Positions 52,162 to 59,851 of a stretch of DNA of 64,000 nt are shown piece after piece. The notes under the pieces were generated by a model. That model had not been told where the DNA came from. It did no database searches and saw only the letters and a program-made list of their open reading frames with translations. This stretch comes from JBBIQV01 sp964555285 (GTDB taxonomy: Bacteria; Nitrospirota; Nitrospiria; Nitrospirales; Nitrospiraceae), in contig CAZKRM010000015.1 in the NCBI GenBank assembly GCA_964555285.1, positions 1-64,000 on the forward strand, given 5' to 3'. The position numbers were made by a program, and so were the translations under genes. Within the stretch, counting starts at the first letter, position 1. Each line of letters opens with the position of its first letter.

Positions 52162-53214
52162 ATGTTGAGTTGGCGCCGAGGTATGGTTTCACTCCTGGTG
52201 GTGCTGTTGCTTGCCTGGGGGGCCGGCCATCCCCACCTTTTCGCGGAGGGGATCGAGGACCTCAAGAAGGGCGTGGTGAAGATCACGGCTCGTGTCGAAG
52301 GCCAGCAAGCCAAGGTCGGTACCGGATTCATCGTATCGGCGGAGGACGATGCCGCCTATATCGTGACGGCCTCGCACGTGATTGGGAGCGATCCGCAGCC
52401 GGAGGTGGAGTTCTTCACCAAGCCACACCAGTCCTTCAAAGCGAAGGTCATTGCGACCGAAGGGGCACCCGACAATGGCTTGGCGGCGCTCATTGTGCAA
52501 CTCAAGGTACCGAAAGGAACCGTTGTGCTCGGGCTTGATGTCACGAGTCGGTTTTCCGGAGGAGAAGCCGTCTCGTCCATCGGCTTTCCCCGAAGGCGGG
52601 AGCCCTGGGCGGTGACGAGCGGATTCGTGAGCGGGATCAAGAATCGGCACATTACGGTCCAGGCGCCGATCGAAGAGGGCAACTCCGGAGGGCCGTTGTT
52701 GTTCAATGGCCGGGTGGTGGGCGTCGTCACGCAGAACACCGGGTTTTTCGGACAGGCAGAACCCGCTGCGACACTTCAGTTGTTTCTGCATTCCTCGCGG
52801 GTACCGATCGATGACGTGCGCGAAGAAGGACGGGCTGAAGGAAGCTCCAAGGGGCAGGAGGACGACACCATCTTCGATGAACCGATTTCGAAGAAATCCG
52901 GGCCAACGAAAGCCGCGGTCGACATCACTGGTACCTGGGTCGTGCCGGGGGAGCCGGCGTATCAGTACCTGTTCAAACAAACCGGCCGGGCGGTGACGAT
53001 GACGCAGATCATGACCGTCCCGATGTTTGGCTCTCAAACGACGGCCTATGCCGAGGGCGAGATCGAGGGGAGGCATATCGAGCTGATGTATTTGAACGCC
53101 CAGGGCGGCGGAGGGATTGTGTTGGATGTGCTCGAGGATGGACGGTCCATGCAGGGCATCTTCAGCCTCGGCATGGTGCCACTGAGGCTCTTCCTGGAGA
53201 AGCGCGGGAACTAA
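52162..53214 (+). CDS. Secreted trypsin-like protease (island gene 5)
   Basis: A 350-residue paralogue without an FGE domain. It has a signal peptide (basic, then SLLVVLLLAWGAG) and a full triad: H72 (TASHVIG), D104 (APDNGLAAL) and S175 (EEGNSGGP). A linker of ~40 charged residues leads to a C-terminal β domain (~245-350: ITGTWVVPGEPAYQYLFKQ, AEGEIEGRHIELMYLNAQ) that looks lipocalin-like. It is 28 bases after gene 4, probably in the same operon. Confidence 0.88.
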   Translation: MLSWRRGMVSLLVVLLLAWGAGHPHLFAEGIEDLKKGVVKITARVEGQQAKVGTGFIVSAEDDAAYIVTASHVIGSDPQPEVEFFTKPHQSFKAKVIATEGAPDNGLAALIVQLKVPKGTVVLGLDVTSRFSGGEAVSSIGFPRRREPWAVTSGFVSGIKNRHITVQAPIEEGNSGGPLLFNGRVVGVVTQNTGFFGQAEPAATLQLFLHSSRVPIDDVREEGRAEGSSKGQEDDTIFDEPISKKSGPTKAAVDITGTWVVPGEPAYQYLFKQTGRAVTMTQIMTVPMFGSQTTAYAEGEIEGRHIELMYLNAQGGGGIVLDVLEDGRSMQGIFSLGMVPLRLFLEKRGN

Positions 53215-53322
53215 GTGATGAAACGAGCGCTGGCGGGTGCCTCGAACGATCGGATGGTCTGGGTCACAGGTGCCGGACTCAACCTCAACCAAGGCACGCA
53301 CCTGGCGTTGGCCCTCGCACCC
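53215..53322. other. Right-hand 108 bases of the island
   Basis: This stretch separates the last protease stop from the second 408-bp repeat. A frame opens at 53215 (MKRALAGASNDRM, then VWVTGAGLN) and runs into the repeat, where it has no meaning. It may be the start of a further island gene cut off when the repeat formed, or chance. Confidence 0.35.
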
Positions 53323-53655
53323 CTACATCGACAACTTTTGAGCCACGTTGCGCATCTGGACCCCGTGCACGAGCGAGGCGCCACCGCGGATGGCGCAGGC
53401 TACATGGACGGCCTCGGTCATTTCCTCCACGTTCGATCCCTTCTCTAAACAAGCCTGCGAGTAAGCGTCGATGCAGTAGGGACACTGCACCGCATGAGCC
53501 ACACCGAGGGCAACGAGAGCTTTCTCGCGCTCGCTGAGCGCTCCCTCCGCGAAGACGGCACTGTAGTAACTCATGAATTTCTCCCACAGCTCCTTGTTGC
53601 CCTGCCCCATGTCGCTGAACTTACCAAGATCCTTGGGATGGTAATACGTCTCCAT
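53323..53655 (-). CDS. AhpD-like protein, copy 2
   Basis: A 110-residue AhpD/CMD protein, identical at the amino-acid level to the gene at 46160, including the CPYCIDAY redox site. Unlike the left copy, its upstream region continues into an uninterrupted heptamer tract and the 87-residue gene at 53759. It is therefore likely to be the gene in its original context. Confidence 0.85.
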   Translation of the reverse strand: METYYHPKDLGKFSDMGQGNKELWEKFMSYYSAVFAEGALSEREKALVALGVAHAVQCPYCIDAYSQACLEKGSNVEEMTEAVHVACAIRGGASLVHGVQMRNVAQKLSM

Positions 53656-53730
53656 ATGAAGCTCCAAAATGTGAGTGTTCACTGTTGATTGTTGATATTG
53701 TGAATTGGGAAGCCGCGCGATTCATCATTC
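53323..53730. repeat. 408-bp direct repeat, right copy
   Basis: Right partner of the repeat at 46160-46567. Downstream of 53730 the heptamer tract continues with ATTCATA, ATTTCTC, ATTCAAC, whereas the left copy diverges at 46568. The two copies are suitable for homologous recombination that would delete the island and leave one AhpD gene. Confidence 0.9.
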
Positions 53731-53758
53731 ATAATTTCTCATTCAACATTGCCTGTGG

Positions 53759-54022
53759 TCAGGCGTGGCCTGGGGGATCTGGTTCCGCTTCCACGAGGAT
53801 CTGCGAGAAGCGGTTGCCGACAAGGTTGCTGACTTTTGCCATGAGATCGGTGATTTCCTTCCACTCCGTGGGCAGGAGATCCTGTTTTATCTGCGGATGG
53901 ATGGCCCACTCCGCATTCACCTGCTTGCCTTTGCGGCTCACGAGCACACGGAGGAGTTCGACATCCCACACGTCGGCTTGCGATGGTGCACCTGATTGTT
54001 GCGGCGGTGTTTGACTAGCCAT
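53759..54022 (-). CDS. Conserved hypothetical protein, 87 residues
   Basis: A soluble protein with a Gln/Pro-rich start and a core VWDVELLRVLVSRKGKQVNA, TEWKEITDLMAKVSNLVGNR, FSQILVEAE. Helical and acidic, with no cysteine. Start ATG 54022 follows AAGGAGG by eleven bases. No function recognised. Confidence 0.6.
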   Translation of the reverse strand: MASQTPPQQSGAPSQADVWDVELLRVLVSRKGKQVNAEWAIHPQIKQDLLPTEWKEITDLMAKVSNLVGNRFSQILVEAEPDPPGHA

Positions 54023-54239
54023 GTACGAGGGTCCTCCTTGTTACTCCGGTGGCATGCGGAATCATAGCGCATCAGCTCGCGCCCTGTATAGGCCGATGGG
54101 GGCATGAGAACGTTCGAGAATCAGCCTGGCTGAGCGACGAGGGGCGATCATGTGAAAGACGAGTAAGGGCTTTCACACGAGAACGGCGTTCTGCCAGGAA
54201 ATGTACAGGCGGGTTCGAACAGAAGCAGGTATGGCAGAG

Positions 54240-55067
54240 TCAGCCGTTTGTTCGATTCAGCACGGAAATCATGGCCTGGTGGAGAGCGCCGTTGCTGGCG
54301 ACCAATTGCTGACCGAAGATGGAAAACGATGTCCCCGAGAAATCGGTGACGGTGCCTCCAGCCTCGCGGAGAATAACCGCGCCGGCAGCCATATCCCACG
54401 GATTGAGCTGCAATTCCCAGAATCCGTCGAACCGTCCTGCGGCAACATAGCAGAGATCAAGAGCCGCGGTGCCCGTGCGGCGCAAGCCCTGCGCGCGCAG
54501 CGCAAACCGCGCGAAGTGATCGAGATTATTATTGGGCGTCTCCCGAACATCGTAGGCGAAGCCCGTCACGAGGAGGGCCTGGTCGAGTACCTGCGTAGTC
54601 GAGACGCGAATCTTCGTGTCATTCAGAAACGCGCCGTTTCCCGCCTCCGCGATGAAGAGCTCCTGCCTGGTCGGGTCGAACACCACGCCGAGAATGCCGT
54701 GCCCTTCGTACTCGACCCCGATTGAGACACAGTAGGCTGGAAAGCCGTGCGCATAATTCGTCGTGCCGTCGAGCGGATCGATCACCCAGTGATAGGGGGA
54801 AGTAGTCTCTGTTCCGGCTCCTCGTTCTTCGGCCAGAATGCGGTGGTCTGGAAACGACGTCTTGATCAGGTCCACGATACATTGCTCCGCTGCATGATCC
54901 GCATCGGTGACCAGGTTCACGACGTTCTTGTGCTCGATACGAAAACCTTTGCGCACATATTCCTGCAACACCGCTCCGGCCCTTGTCGCGGCATCAATGG
55001 CTGTGCGGGTCAGACGCGTTTGAACAGTCTGTGGAGGAAGCGGTAGGTGTGTCACAGTGGCCATCAT
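54240..55067 (-). CDS. suhB: Inositol-1-monophosphatase family protein SuhB
   Basis: A 275-residue IMPase-family enzyme. Metal-binding motifs are EERGAG (Glu), DPLDGTTNYAHGFP and NPWDMAAGAVILREAGG, all intact. Compared with CysQ at 10556 it has the TNYAHG version of the motif and fits SuhB. SuhB dephosphorylates inositol-1-phosphate and in some bacteria also joins rRNA antitermination complexes. Start ATG 55067, or 55064. Confidence 0.9.
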   Translation of the reverse strand: MMATVTHLPLPPQTVQTRLTRTAIDAATRAGAVLQEYVRKGFRIEHKNVVNLVTDADHAAEQCIVDLIKTSFPDHRILAEERGAGTETTSPYHWVIDPLDGTTNYAHGFPAYCVSIGVEYEGHGILGVVFDPTRQELFIAEAGNGAFLNDTKIRVSTTQVLDQALLVTGFAYDVRETPNNNLDHFARFALRAQGLRRTGTAALDLCYVAAGRFDGFWELQLNPWDMAAGAVILREAGGTVTDFSGTSFSIFGQQLVASNGALHQAMISVLNRTNG

Positions 55068-55337
55068 AGCACGACTCTTACGCAAGCCTCTGTCGCACGC
55101 GCATACTCGCCTTGCCCGCTCAATCAAGCAAGCCTTTGCGCGCAGTAGCTGTATCCATTTGTGAGGATCGTCGTTACTGAATCGGTGATAGGGCCTACAC
55201 ATATTGTTAAAGCAATCAAACACATTGACAAATTAGAATTCAGAAACTATGCATTATATGTGATAAGCCTTTATTGGTCATTGATTGCAATATGAAAGCA
55301 TGTATTCAGTATGAATTGTACCTTGCAATAGTTTTTC

Positions 55338-55378
55338 TTGACATGCTTCACAAGCATTGCTATAAAGCAAGCATGCTT
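55338..55378 (+). promoter_or_regulatory. Strong promoter with palindrome for HARE-HTH gene
   Basis: TTGACA (55338-55343), 17 bases, TATAAA (55361-55366) is near consensus, inside an AT-rich 300-base stretch (55068-55394) that holds no other gene. A perfect palindrome AAGCATGCTT (55369-55378) follows the -10 box, with half-site-like AAGCATG sequences upstream. It may be an operator. Confidence 0.65.
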
Positions 55379-55394
55379 TCAAGGAGACGTTGTT

Positions 55395-55907
55395 GTGGAA
55401 GAACTGAAAGATATCTTGGTTGGACTGGAACAGAGAATTAGCGCCTATAAGACCCGTCTGCAGGAGTTGGAAAAGAAGCGTCGCCGGCTAGATGAAGAAA
55501 TCGCTACCATCAAAAAGTACCTGGAGCTTGCAGAAACCCTGTACCGCGTCGAAGCCGATAAGGTCAAGCTCGCCAGTCTCTCGAGCCAAATCATTACCGA
55601 TGATAATAAAGGCGTCCGCCCACTTCCAGTTATGGACGTCACGGATCAGTCCAGGGAAATCTTGCTGGGGCGGATCAAGTATGCCGGCAAGAGTGTGCCT
55701 GAGGCAGCCTACGAAATTCTCCGCGAGGCCAACAAAGCCATGCATGCGAAGGAGCTTCTGCAGCGCTTGATCGAGGGGGGCTTGCAGATCAAGGGTAAAA
55801 CACCGCTCACTTCGGTGGCCACGTCGCTGAAGCGGGACAAGCGGTTCAGGAAGGTCAGCCCCAATACGTTTGAGGCGCTTCAGGAATCATTGACGGAAGC
55901 TGTGTAA
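55395..55907 (+). CDS. Coiled-coil HARE-HTH domain protein
   Basis: A 170-residue protein. An N-terminal coiled coil (residues ~1-60, LQELEKKRRRLDEEIATIKK) leads to a C-terminal HARE-HTH winged helix (~100-165: SVPEAAYEILREANKAMHAK, LLQRLIEGGLQIKGKTP, KRDKRFRKVSPNTFEAL). The domain occurs in RNA polymerase delta, Asxl and restriction enzymes and is thought to read modified or structured nucleic acid. The start is GTG 55395 after AAGGAG. The strong promoter and AT-rich upstream suggest high expression. Confidence 0.8.
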   Translation: MEELKDILVGLEQRISAYKTRLQELEKKRRRLDEEIATIKKYLELAETLYRVEADKVKLASLSSQIITDDNKGVRPLPVMDVTDQSREILLGRIKYAGKSVPEAAYEILREANKAMHAKELLQRLIEGGLQIKGKTPLTSVATSLKRDKRFRKVSPNTFEALQESLTEAV

Positions 55908-55959
55908 TTCGCACAGCGAGACGGTCTGAATCACTAACGTGTGAAGGGAGGTGAGAGTC

Positions 55960-55998
55960 TTGGCAACAAAGAAGGCAGCGAAGAAGAAGAAGAAGTAA
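55960..55998 (+). CDS. 12-residue lysine-rich peptide
   Basis: TTG 55960, preceded by an extended GGGAGGTGA site, encodes MATKKAAKKKKK then TAA. It is followed by a 12-bp terminator-type hairpin and sits 52 bases downstream of the HARE-HTH gene. The strong ribosome-binding site and own terminator argue for real translation. At 12 residues, 8 of them Lys, it could bind nucleic acid. The alternative is a chance frame. Confidence 0.5.
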   Translation: MATKKAAKKKKK

Positions 55999-56016
55999 TC
56001 CCGCCCAGATGTGACC

Positions 56017-56054
56017 GCCGGAGGTAAGGCCACTTACCTCCGGCGTTGTCTTTT
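56017..56054 (+). terminator. Intrinsic terminator after the lysine-rich ORF
   Basis: A perfect 12-bp stem (GCCGGAGGTAAG pairing with CTTACCTCCGGC) and a 4-nt loop, followed by GTTGTCTTTTC. It ends the HARE-HTH transcript. Confidence 0.8.
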
Positions 56055-56136
56055 CAAGGTCGTCAGCACCCCCCGCAAGAAGCAGGGTATCTCCCCACGA
56101 ACACGATGCACGCTTTCAGCTCAGACGGGAAAATAA

Positions 56137-57069
56137 CTAAACAGCGATACTGGGGGAAGGATGCAGGGAAGCCAGAGGGGGATGGGACTCGTGGGTAACA
56201 AGCGGTTCCTCACGGTTGAGGAGCACCCACTTGTCGGTCTCTTCGAGGATGCGCTCTACGAGGCGGGTGTGAAGTGCATGCCCTGAGCGATCGGCAATGA
56301 TGTGGCCGATGAATGGGACTCCCAACAGGGCGAGGTCGCCGATCAGATCGAGAACCTTGTGACGGACAAACTCGTCAGGGCACCGAAGCCCGGACTCATT
56401 CACGACGCCTGCGCCAGAAAGCACCACGGTATTTTCGAGCGTGCCTCCCTTCGCCAGGCCGCGTGACCACAAGGCTTCGACCTCGTGGAGAAACCCAAAC
56501 GTTCTGGCGTAGGCGATTTCCTGCTCAAAAGCTGTGGCCGAGCACTCATACTCATAGGTCTGCTTCCTGATGAGCGGGTGCTCGTAATGGATCGAATATG
56601 TGATCCGAGGCGTCGAAGAAGGTTCTATCCGCACACGCCGTCCCTCCTCCACCACCTCAATCGGTTGGGTAATCTTCAGGTAGGGTTGGCGTCGCCCCTG
56701 AGATATCACACCGGCCGACTGGATCAATCGGACGAACGGGGCAGCACTGCCATCCACGACAGGAAGCTCGCCGCCGTCCACCTCGATGACGACATTGTCG
56801 ATCTCCAGCGCTGCCAGGGCCGCGAGGACGTGTTCGACAGTCTTGACCTGCCGGCCGTTTGCACCCCTCAATGCGGTGCACAACTCAGTCGGAACCAAGT
56901 TCTCGATTGATGCGGTCAGGGATGTAGGAGTTCCTCCACCATTGCGGAGGAGAAACACGATGCCTGTATCCGGCCTCGAAGGCCGCAGCGTAACGGCTAC
57001 AGACTCGCCGGTGTGTAACCCCACACCCGGGCACAAAACCGAGTTTCTGATGGTCTGCTGAAACCGCAT
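56137..57069 (-). CDS. lpxC: UDP-3-O-acyl-N-acetylglucosamine deacetylase LpxC
   Basis: A 310-residue LpxC, the zinc deacetylase that commits UDP-GlcNAc to lipid A synthesis. QQTIRNSVLCPGVGLHTGE is the N-terminal signature. Zinc ligands are TVEHVLAALAAL (His) and DEFVRHKVLDLIGDLALLG (His, Asp). The length is normal. No other lpx gene is adjacent. It shows the cell has an LPS outer membrane. Confidence 0.96.
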   Translation of the reverse strand: MRFQQTIRNSVLCPGVGLHTGESVAVTLRPSRPDTGIVFLLRNGGGTPTSLTASIENLVPTELCTALRGANGRQVKTVEHVLAALAALEIDNVVIEVDGGELPVVDGSAAPFVRLIQSAGVISQGRRQPYLKITQPIEVVEEGRRVRIEPSSTPRITYSIHYEHPLIRKQTYEYECSATAFEQEIAYARTFGFLHEVEALWSRGLAKGGTLENTVVLSGAGVVNESGLRCPDEFVRHKVLDLIGDLALLGVPFIGHIIADRSGHALHTRLVERILEETDKWVLLNREEPLVTHESHPPLASLHPSPSIAV

Positions 57070-57463
57070 TACGACTTTCCAAATAAAAAGATGGACTATG
57101 GGTTACAGCAACTCGTGTGCCAATGCACGCTGCATCGCTTGAACGGTGTAACTAATGGAAAGAATTATCATTATCCTAAACAATCGCAAATCAGAGCTTG
57201 TTGCATAAAATCAACAGATGTAGAGTTTTCTTGTGGTCATTTGGCCGAAGTGCTTCCATTAACTGTATGAAGTTAGGCTCCTATTTTCTTCCATCAGCTA
57301 AACTCCCGCGTTGGGATGTTGGGTTAGAGAGGGAATGGAGCAGGTGAGGGGTAGTAGGGAAGAGTCACCGCTCTCAATCAGGCTCAAGCATGAATTGTGG
57401 GAAGGCCGGCATTCTCCCCCTATTTTCATTGCATAAAATAAATGGAGGGCCACAGCAGTTGGG
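57070..57463. other. 394-base AT-rich intergenic region
   Basis: No gene recognised. The region is clearly richer in A+T than its surroundings and should contain the lpxC promoter on the minus strand. Confidence 0.5.
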
Positions 57464-58135
57464 CTAGGGGCGAGGATCTAATTCAATGAGCCCCTTGCGG
57501 ATCGCCAAAATCGCCGCCTGAGTCCGGTCATAGACTTGCAGCTTGTGAAAGATGTTCCGCACATGGTTTTTGACGGTCTTTTCACTCAAGTCCAGGTTGT
57601 TCGCAATCTCCTTGTTCGTTTTGCCGTCCGCGACCAGGCGTAGTACGGTGATCTCTCGCTCCGTCAGATCGTGCTCCACCCACCCAGGCTTCTTTCCCTT
57701 TTTCTGGGCCATGAGGGAGAATTCTGCGAGGATTTTGCTGGCGACGGATGGATGAATGAGCGATTCGCCGCGATAGATGGCTCGAATTGCCGCGACGATC
57801 TGCGAGGATTCCGAGTCTTTCAACAGATAGCCTGTGGCTCCCGCGCGGACCAGATCGAAGATGTATTGCTGCTCATCGTACATCGTGAGCGCCACGATTC
57901 CGATGTGAGGGAACTCCCGTTTGATCTGACGCGTGGCCTCCACCCCTCCCATCCGTGGCATGCTGACATCCATCAAGATGACGTCCGGCAACAAGGAGCG
58001 GGCCTTTTCCACGGCTTCCACGCCGTCTTGCGCTTCGCCGACAATCTGCAGCTCCTCTTTGGTTTTGAGAATCGCGGCCAGCCCCTCACGCACCACCCGG
58101 TGGTCGTCCGCGATGAGCACCTTAATTTTGTCCAT
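57464..58135 (-). CDS. NarL/FixJ-family response regulator
   Basis: A 223-residue response regulator. The receiver domain (1-120) has the acidic pair in LIADDHR and the phospho-acceptor D56 in ILMDVSMPRMGG, with the conserved Lys in LLKDSES. The C-terminal LuxR-type helix-turn-helix (~150-210) has LTEREITVLRLVADGKTNKE and LDLSEKTVKNHVRNIFHKL. It overlaps the kinase gene by 14 bases, so they form one two-component system. Confidence 0.95.
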   Translation of the reverse strand: MDKIKVLIADDHRVVREGLAAILKTKEELQIVGEAQDGVEAVEKARSLLPDVILMDVSMPRMGGVEATRQIKREFPHIGIVALTMYDEQQYIFDLVRAGATGYLLKDSESSQIVAAIRAIYRGESLIHPSVASKILAEFSLMAQKKGKKPGWVEHDLTEREITVLRLVADGKTNKEIANNLDLSEKTVKNHVRNIFHKLQVYDRTQAAILAIRKGLIELDPRP

Positions 58136-59243
58136 TGATCGAGGCCTCCTTCTTCACGAGCGGGATTTCGACGACGATCCGTGTCCCCCGCCCCTTCTTC
58201 GAGTCAATCGTCCCTTCCCCTCCCACCAGGCGGGCCCGCTCCAAAATTCCTCGAATGCCGAAGTGGTCCCACTTTTCCGGATCGCGGAGGATGGTGTCCA
58301 TGTCGAACCCGATGCCATTATCGCTGATCGTCACCCGCAACAGATCGAGGTCGATCTCAAGCTGGACCGAGACGCGATCGGCCCGCGCATGTTTCTGCAC
58401 GTTGCTGAGCGCTTCTTGGACGATGCGAAAGAGGAAGATCTTCGTTCTCGGGAAGAGAATCTGTTCGTCGCCGGAGACGCTGAATTCGGTCTTGATACGA
58501 TACTGGGTTTCGTAGGACTTGAGATAATTCATCAAGGCCGGGATGAGCTCCATCTTGTCGTAATGGAGCGGGCGCAGATTAAAAATCACCTGGCGGGCTT
58601 CCTGGATGGCCAGCTTCAGTTGCGCCTTGCTTTCGCGGACCGTGGCCATGCTCGCCTTGGGGTTCTTCTTGATGAGTTGTTGACACAGGTCCAGCTTGAA
58701 ATTGACGCCCGCGAGACTCTGCACCAAGCCATCGTGAATTTCACAGGCGATGCGAGTCCGTTCCTCCGTGACCGCCGCGCCCGTCTCTTTCACATAAAGC
58801 CGGTAGAGCGATTGATACTTGTTCAGCGTCTTTTCAATCTCGGACGTCGCTCGAATGCGCGCTTCGATCAGCTGCCACATGAACTTGGCACTGGCCCCGC
58901 CGATCACCGTCACGCCCATTCGATAAAAATCCTGTAGCGCCTGCTCTACCTCGGGGTTTCCGGTGACGTCAATAATCAAGTCCACGCGCTCCATCTCGAG
59001 GAGCGTTCGATAATTGCGCGTGACGGGAATCCGCAGCCGTTTCGCTAAGGCCAATCCCGGCGCTTTGGCGTTCACTTCCGCGACCCCCACGATCTGCACG
59101 AGCGGGTCGTTCGCGAAGATTTCCATCAAGGCCGTTCCGCCGCGCCCGGCCCCGACGATCGCGACGTGAGTCGCACCGGCGGAACCGGCCTTTCGACGGC
59201 GAGCAGCCATCGGTCCTGCTGATCTGGTATGAGCGGTCGCCAT
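58122..59243 (-). CDS. HisKA_3 sensor kinase with N-terminal Rossmann domain
   Basis: A 373-residue cytosolic histidine kinase, cognate to the LuxR-type regulator. Residues ~25-125 form a Rossmann fold with VAIVGAGRGGTALMEIF (G31xG33xxG36) and LIIDVTGNPEVEQALQDF, as in NAD-binding dehydrogenases, instead of PAS, GAF or membrane sensors. Then a short linker helix, the HisKA_3 box with H170 (RIACEIHDGLVQSLAGV), and HATPase boxes EALSNVQKHA, DNGIGFD and GIRGILERA. No membrane helix. It may sense NAD(H), a nucleotide or a dehydrogenase-type ligand. Confidence 0.92.
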   Translation of the reverse strand: MATAHTRSAGPMAARRRKAGSAGATHVAIVGAGRGGTALMEIFANDPLVQIVGVAEVNAKAPGLALAKRLRIPVTRNYRTLLEMERVDLIIDVTGNPEVEQALQDFYRMGVTVIGGASAKFMWQLIEARIRATSEIEKTLNKYQSLYRLYVKETGAAVTEERTRIACEIHDGLVQSLAGVNFKLDLCQQLIKKNPKASMATVRESKAQLKLAIQEARQVIFNLRPLHYDKMELIPALMNYLKSYETQYRIKTEFSVSGDEQILFPRTKIFLFRIVQEALSNVQKHARADRVSVQLEIDLDLLRVTISDNGIGFDMDTILRDPEKWDHFGIRGILERARLVGGEGTIDSKKGRGTRIVVEIPLVKKEASINGQN

Positions 59244-59356
59244 GACAGGAATCCCGTCACATGCCGGGCGGTGATCACGGTTGTTGCCAATCGCGTGGGG
59301 GTCGGGGCTGCCGTGAGGGCGCCGACCCGGGGGAGGAAGGAGAGGACGGAACTCGG

Positions 59357-59821
59357 CTAGCGCTCCCGTCGCTGCTGTGCGAGCGCCTTGATCTCGTCCA
59401 TGAATTGATCGATGTCCTTAAACTCCCGATAGACCGATGCAAAGCGAACGTAGGCCACTTGATCGAGTTGAGAGAGTTCCCCCATCACTTCCTCGCCGAC
59501 CACCCGGCTCTCGATCTCCGTTTCGCCCAGGTCTTGGATGTGTTTTTCGATCCGGTCGGTCACCGCTTCGATCGTCGCGGTGCTGATGGGACGTTTCTCG
59601 CAAGCCTTTTTCAACCCGGACAGAATCTTCGTCCGGTCGAACGGTTCGCGCCGCCCGTCTTTTTTCACCACGACGGGCATGGTTTCCTCGACCCGTTCAT
59701 AGGTCGTGTAGCGGCGCTTGCAGCCCAGGCATTCGCGGCGACGGCGGATGACCTCGCCTTCTTTGGCCATCCGCGAGTCGACCACCTTGTCTTCGAGCTC
59801 GTCGCAGAACGGACACTTCAT
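59357..59821 (-). CDS. nrdR: Transcriptional repressor NrdR
   Basis: A 154-residue NrdR, which represses ribonucleotide reductase genes. The zinc ribbon is MKCPFCDELEDKVVDSRM with ECLGCKRRYTTYERVE. The ATP-cone follows (VVKKDGRREPFDRTKIL). The length is standard. It lies downstream of glyA in the same direction, a neighbourhood common in bacteria. Confidence 0.97.
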   Translation of the reverse strand: MKCPFCDELEDKVVDSRMAKEGEVIRRRRECLGCKRRYTTYERVEETMPVVVKKDGRREPFDRTKILSGLKKACEKRPISTATIEAVTDRIEKHIQDLGETEIESRVVGEEVMGELSQLDQVAYVRFASVYREFKDIDQFMDEIKALAQQRRER

Positions 59822-59851
59822 GCCGGGGCAATCCTGTGGTTGAGCCGGTCG

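Noticed and set aside
53215..53448. 77-codon frame after the last protease gene
   Set aside because: Two thirds of it is antisense to the duplicated AhpD gene; only the first 36 codons are outside the repeat and match nothing.
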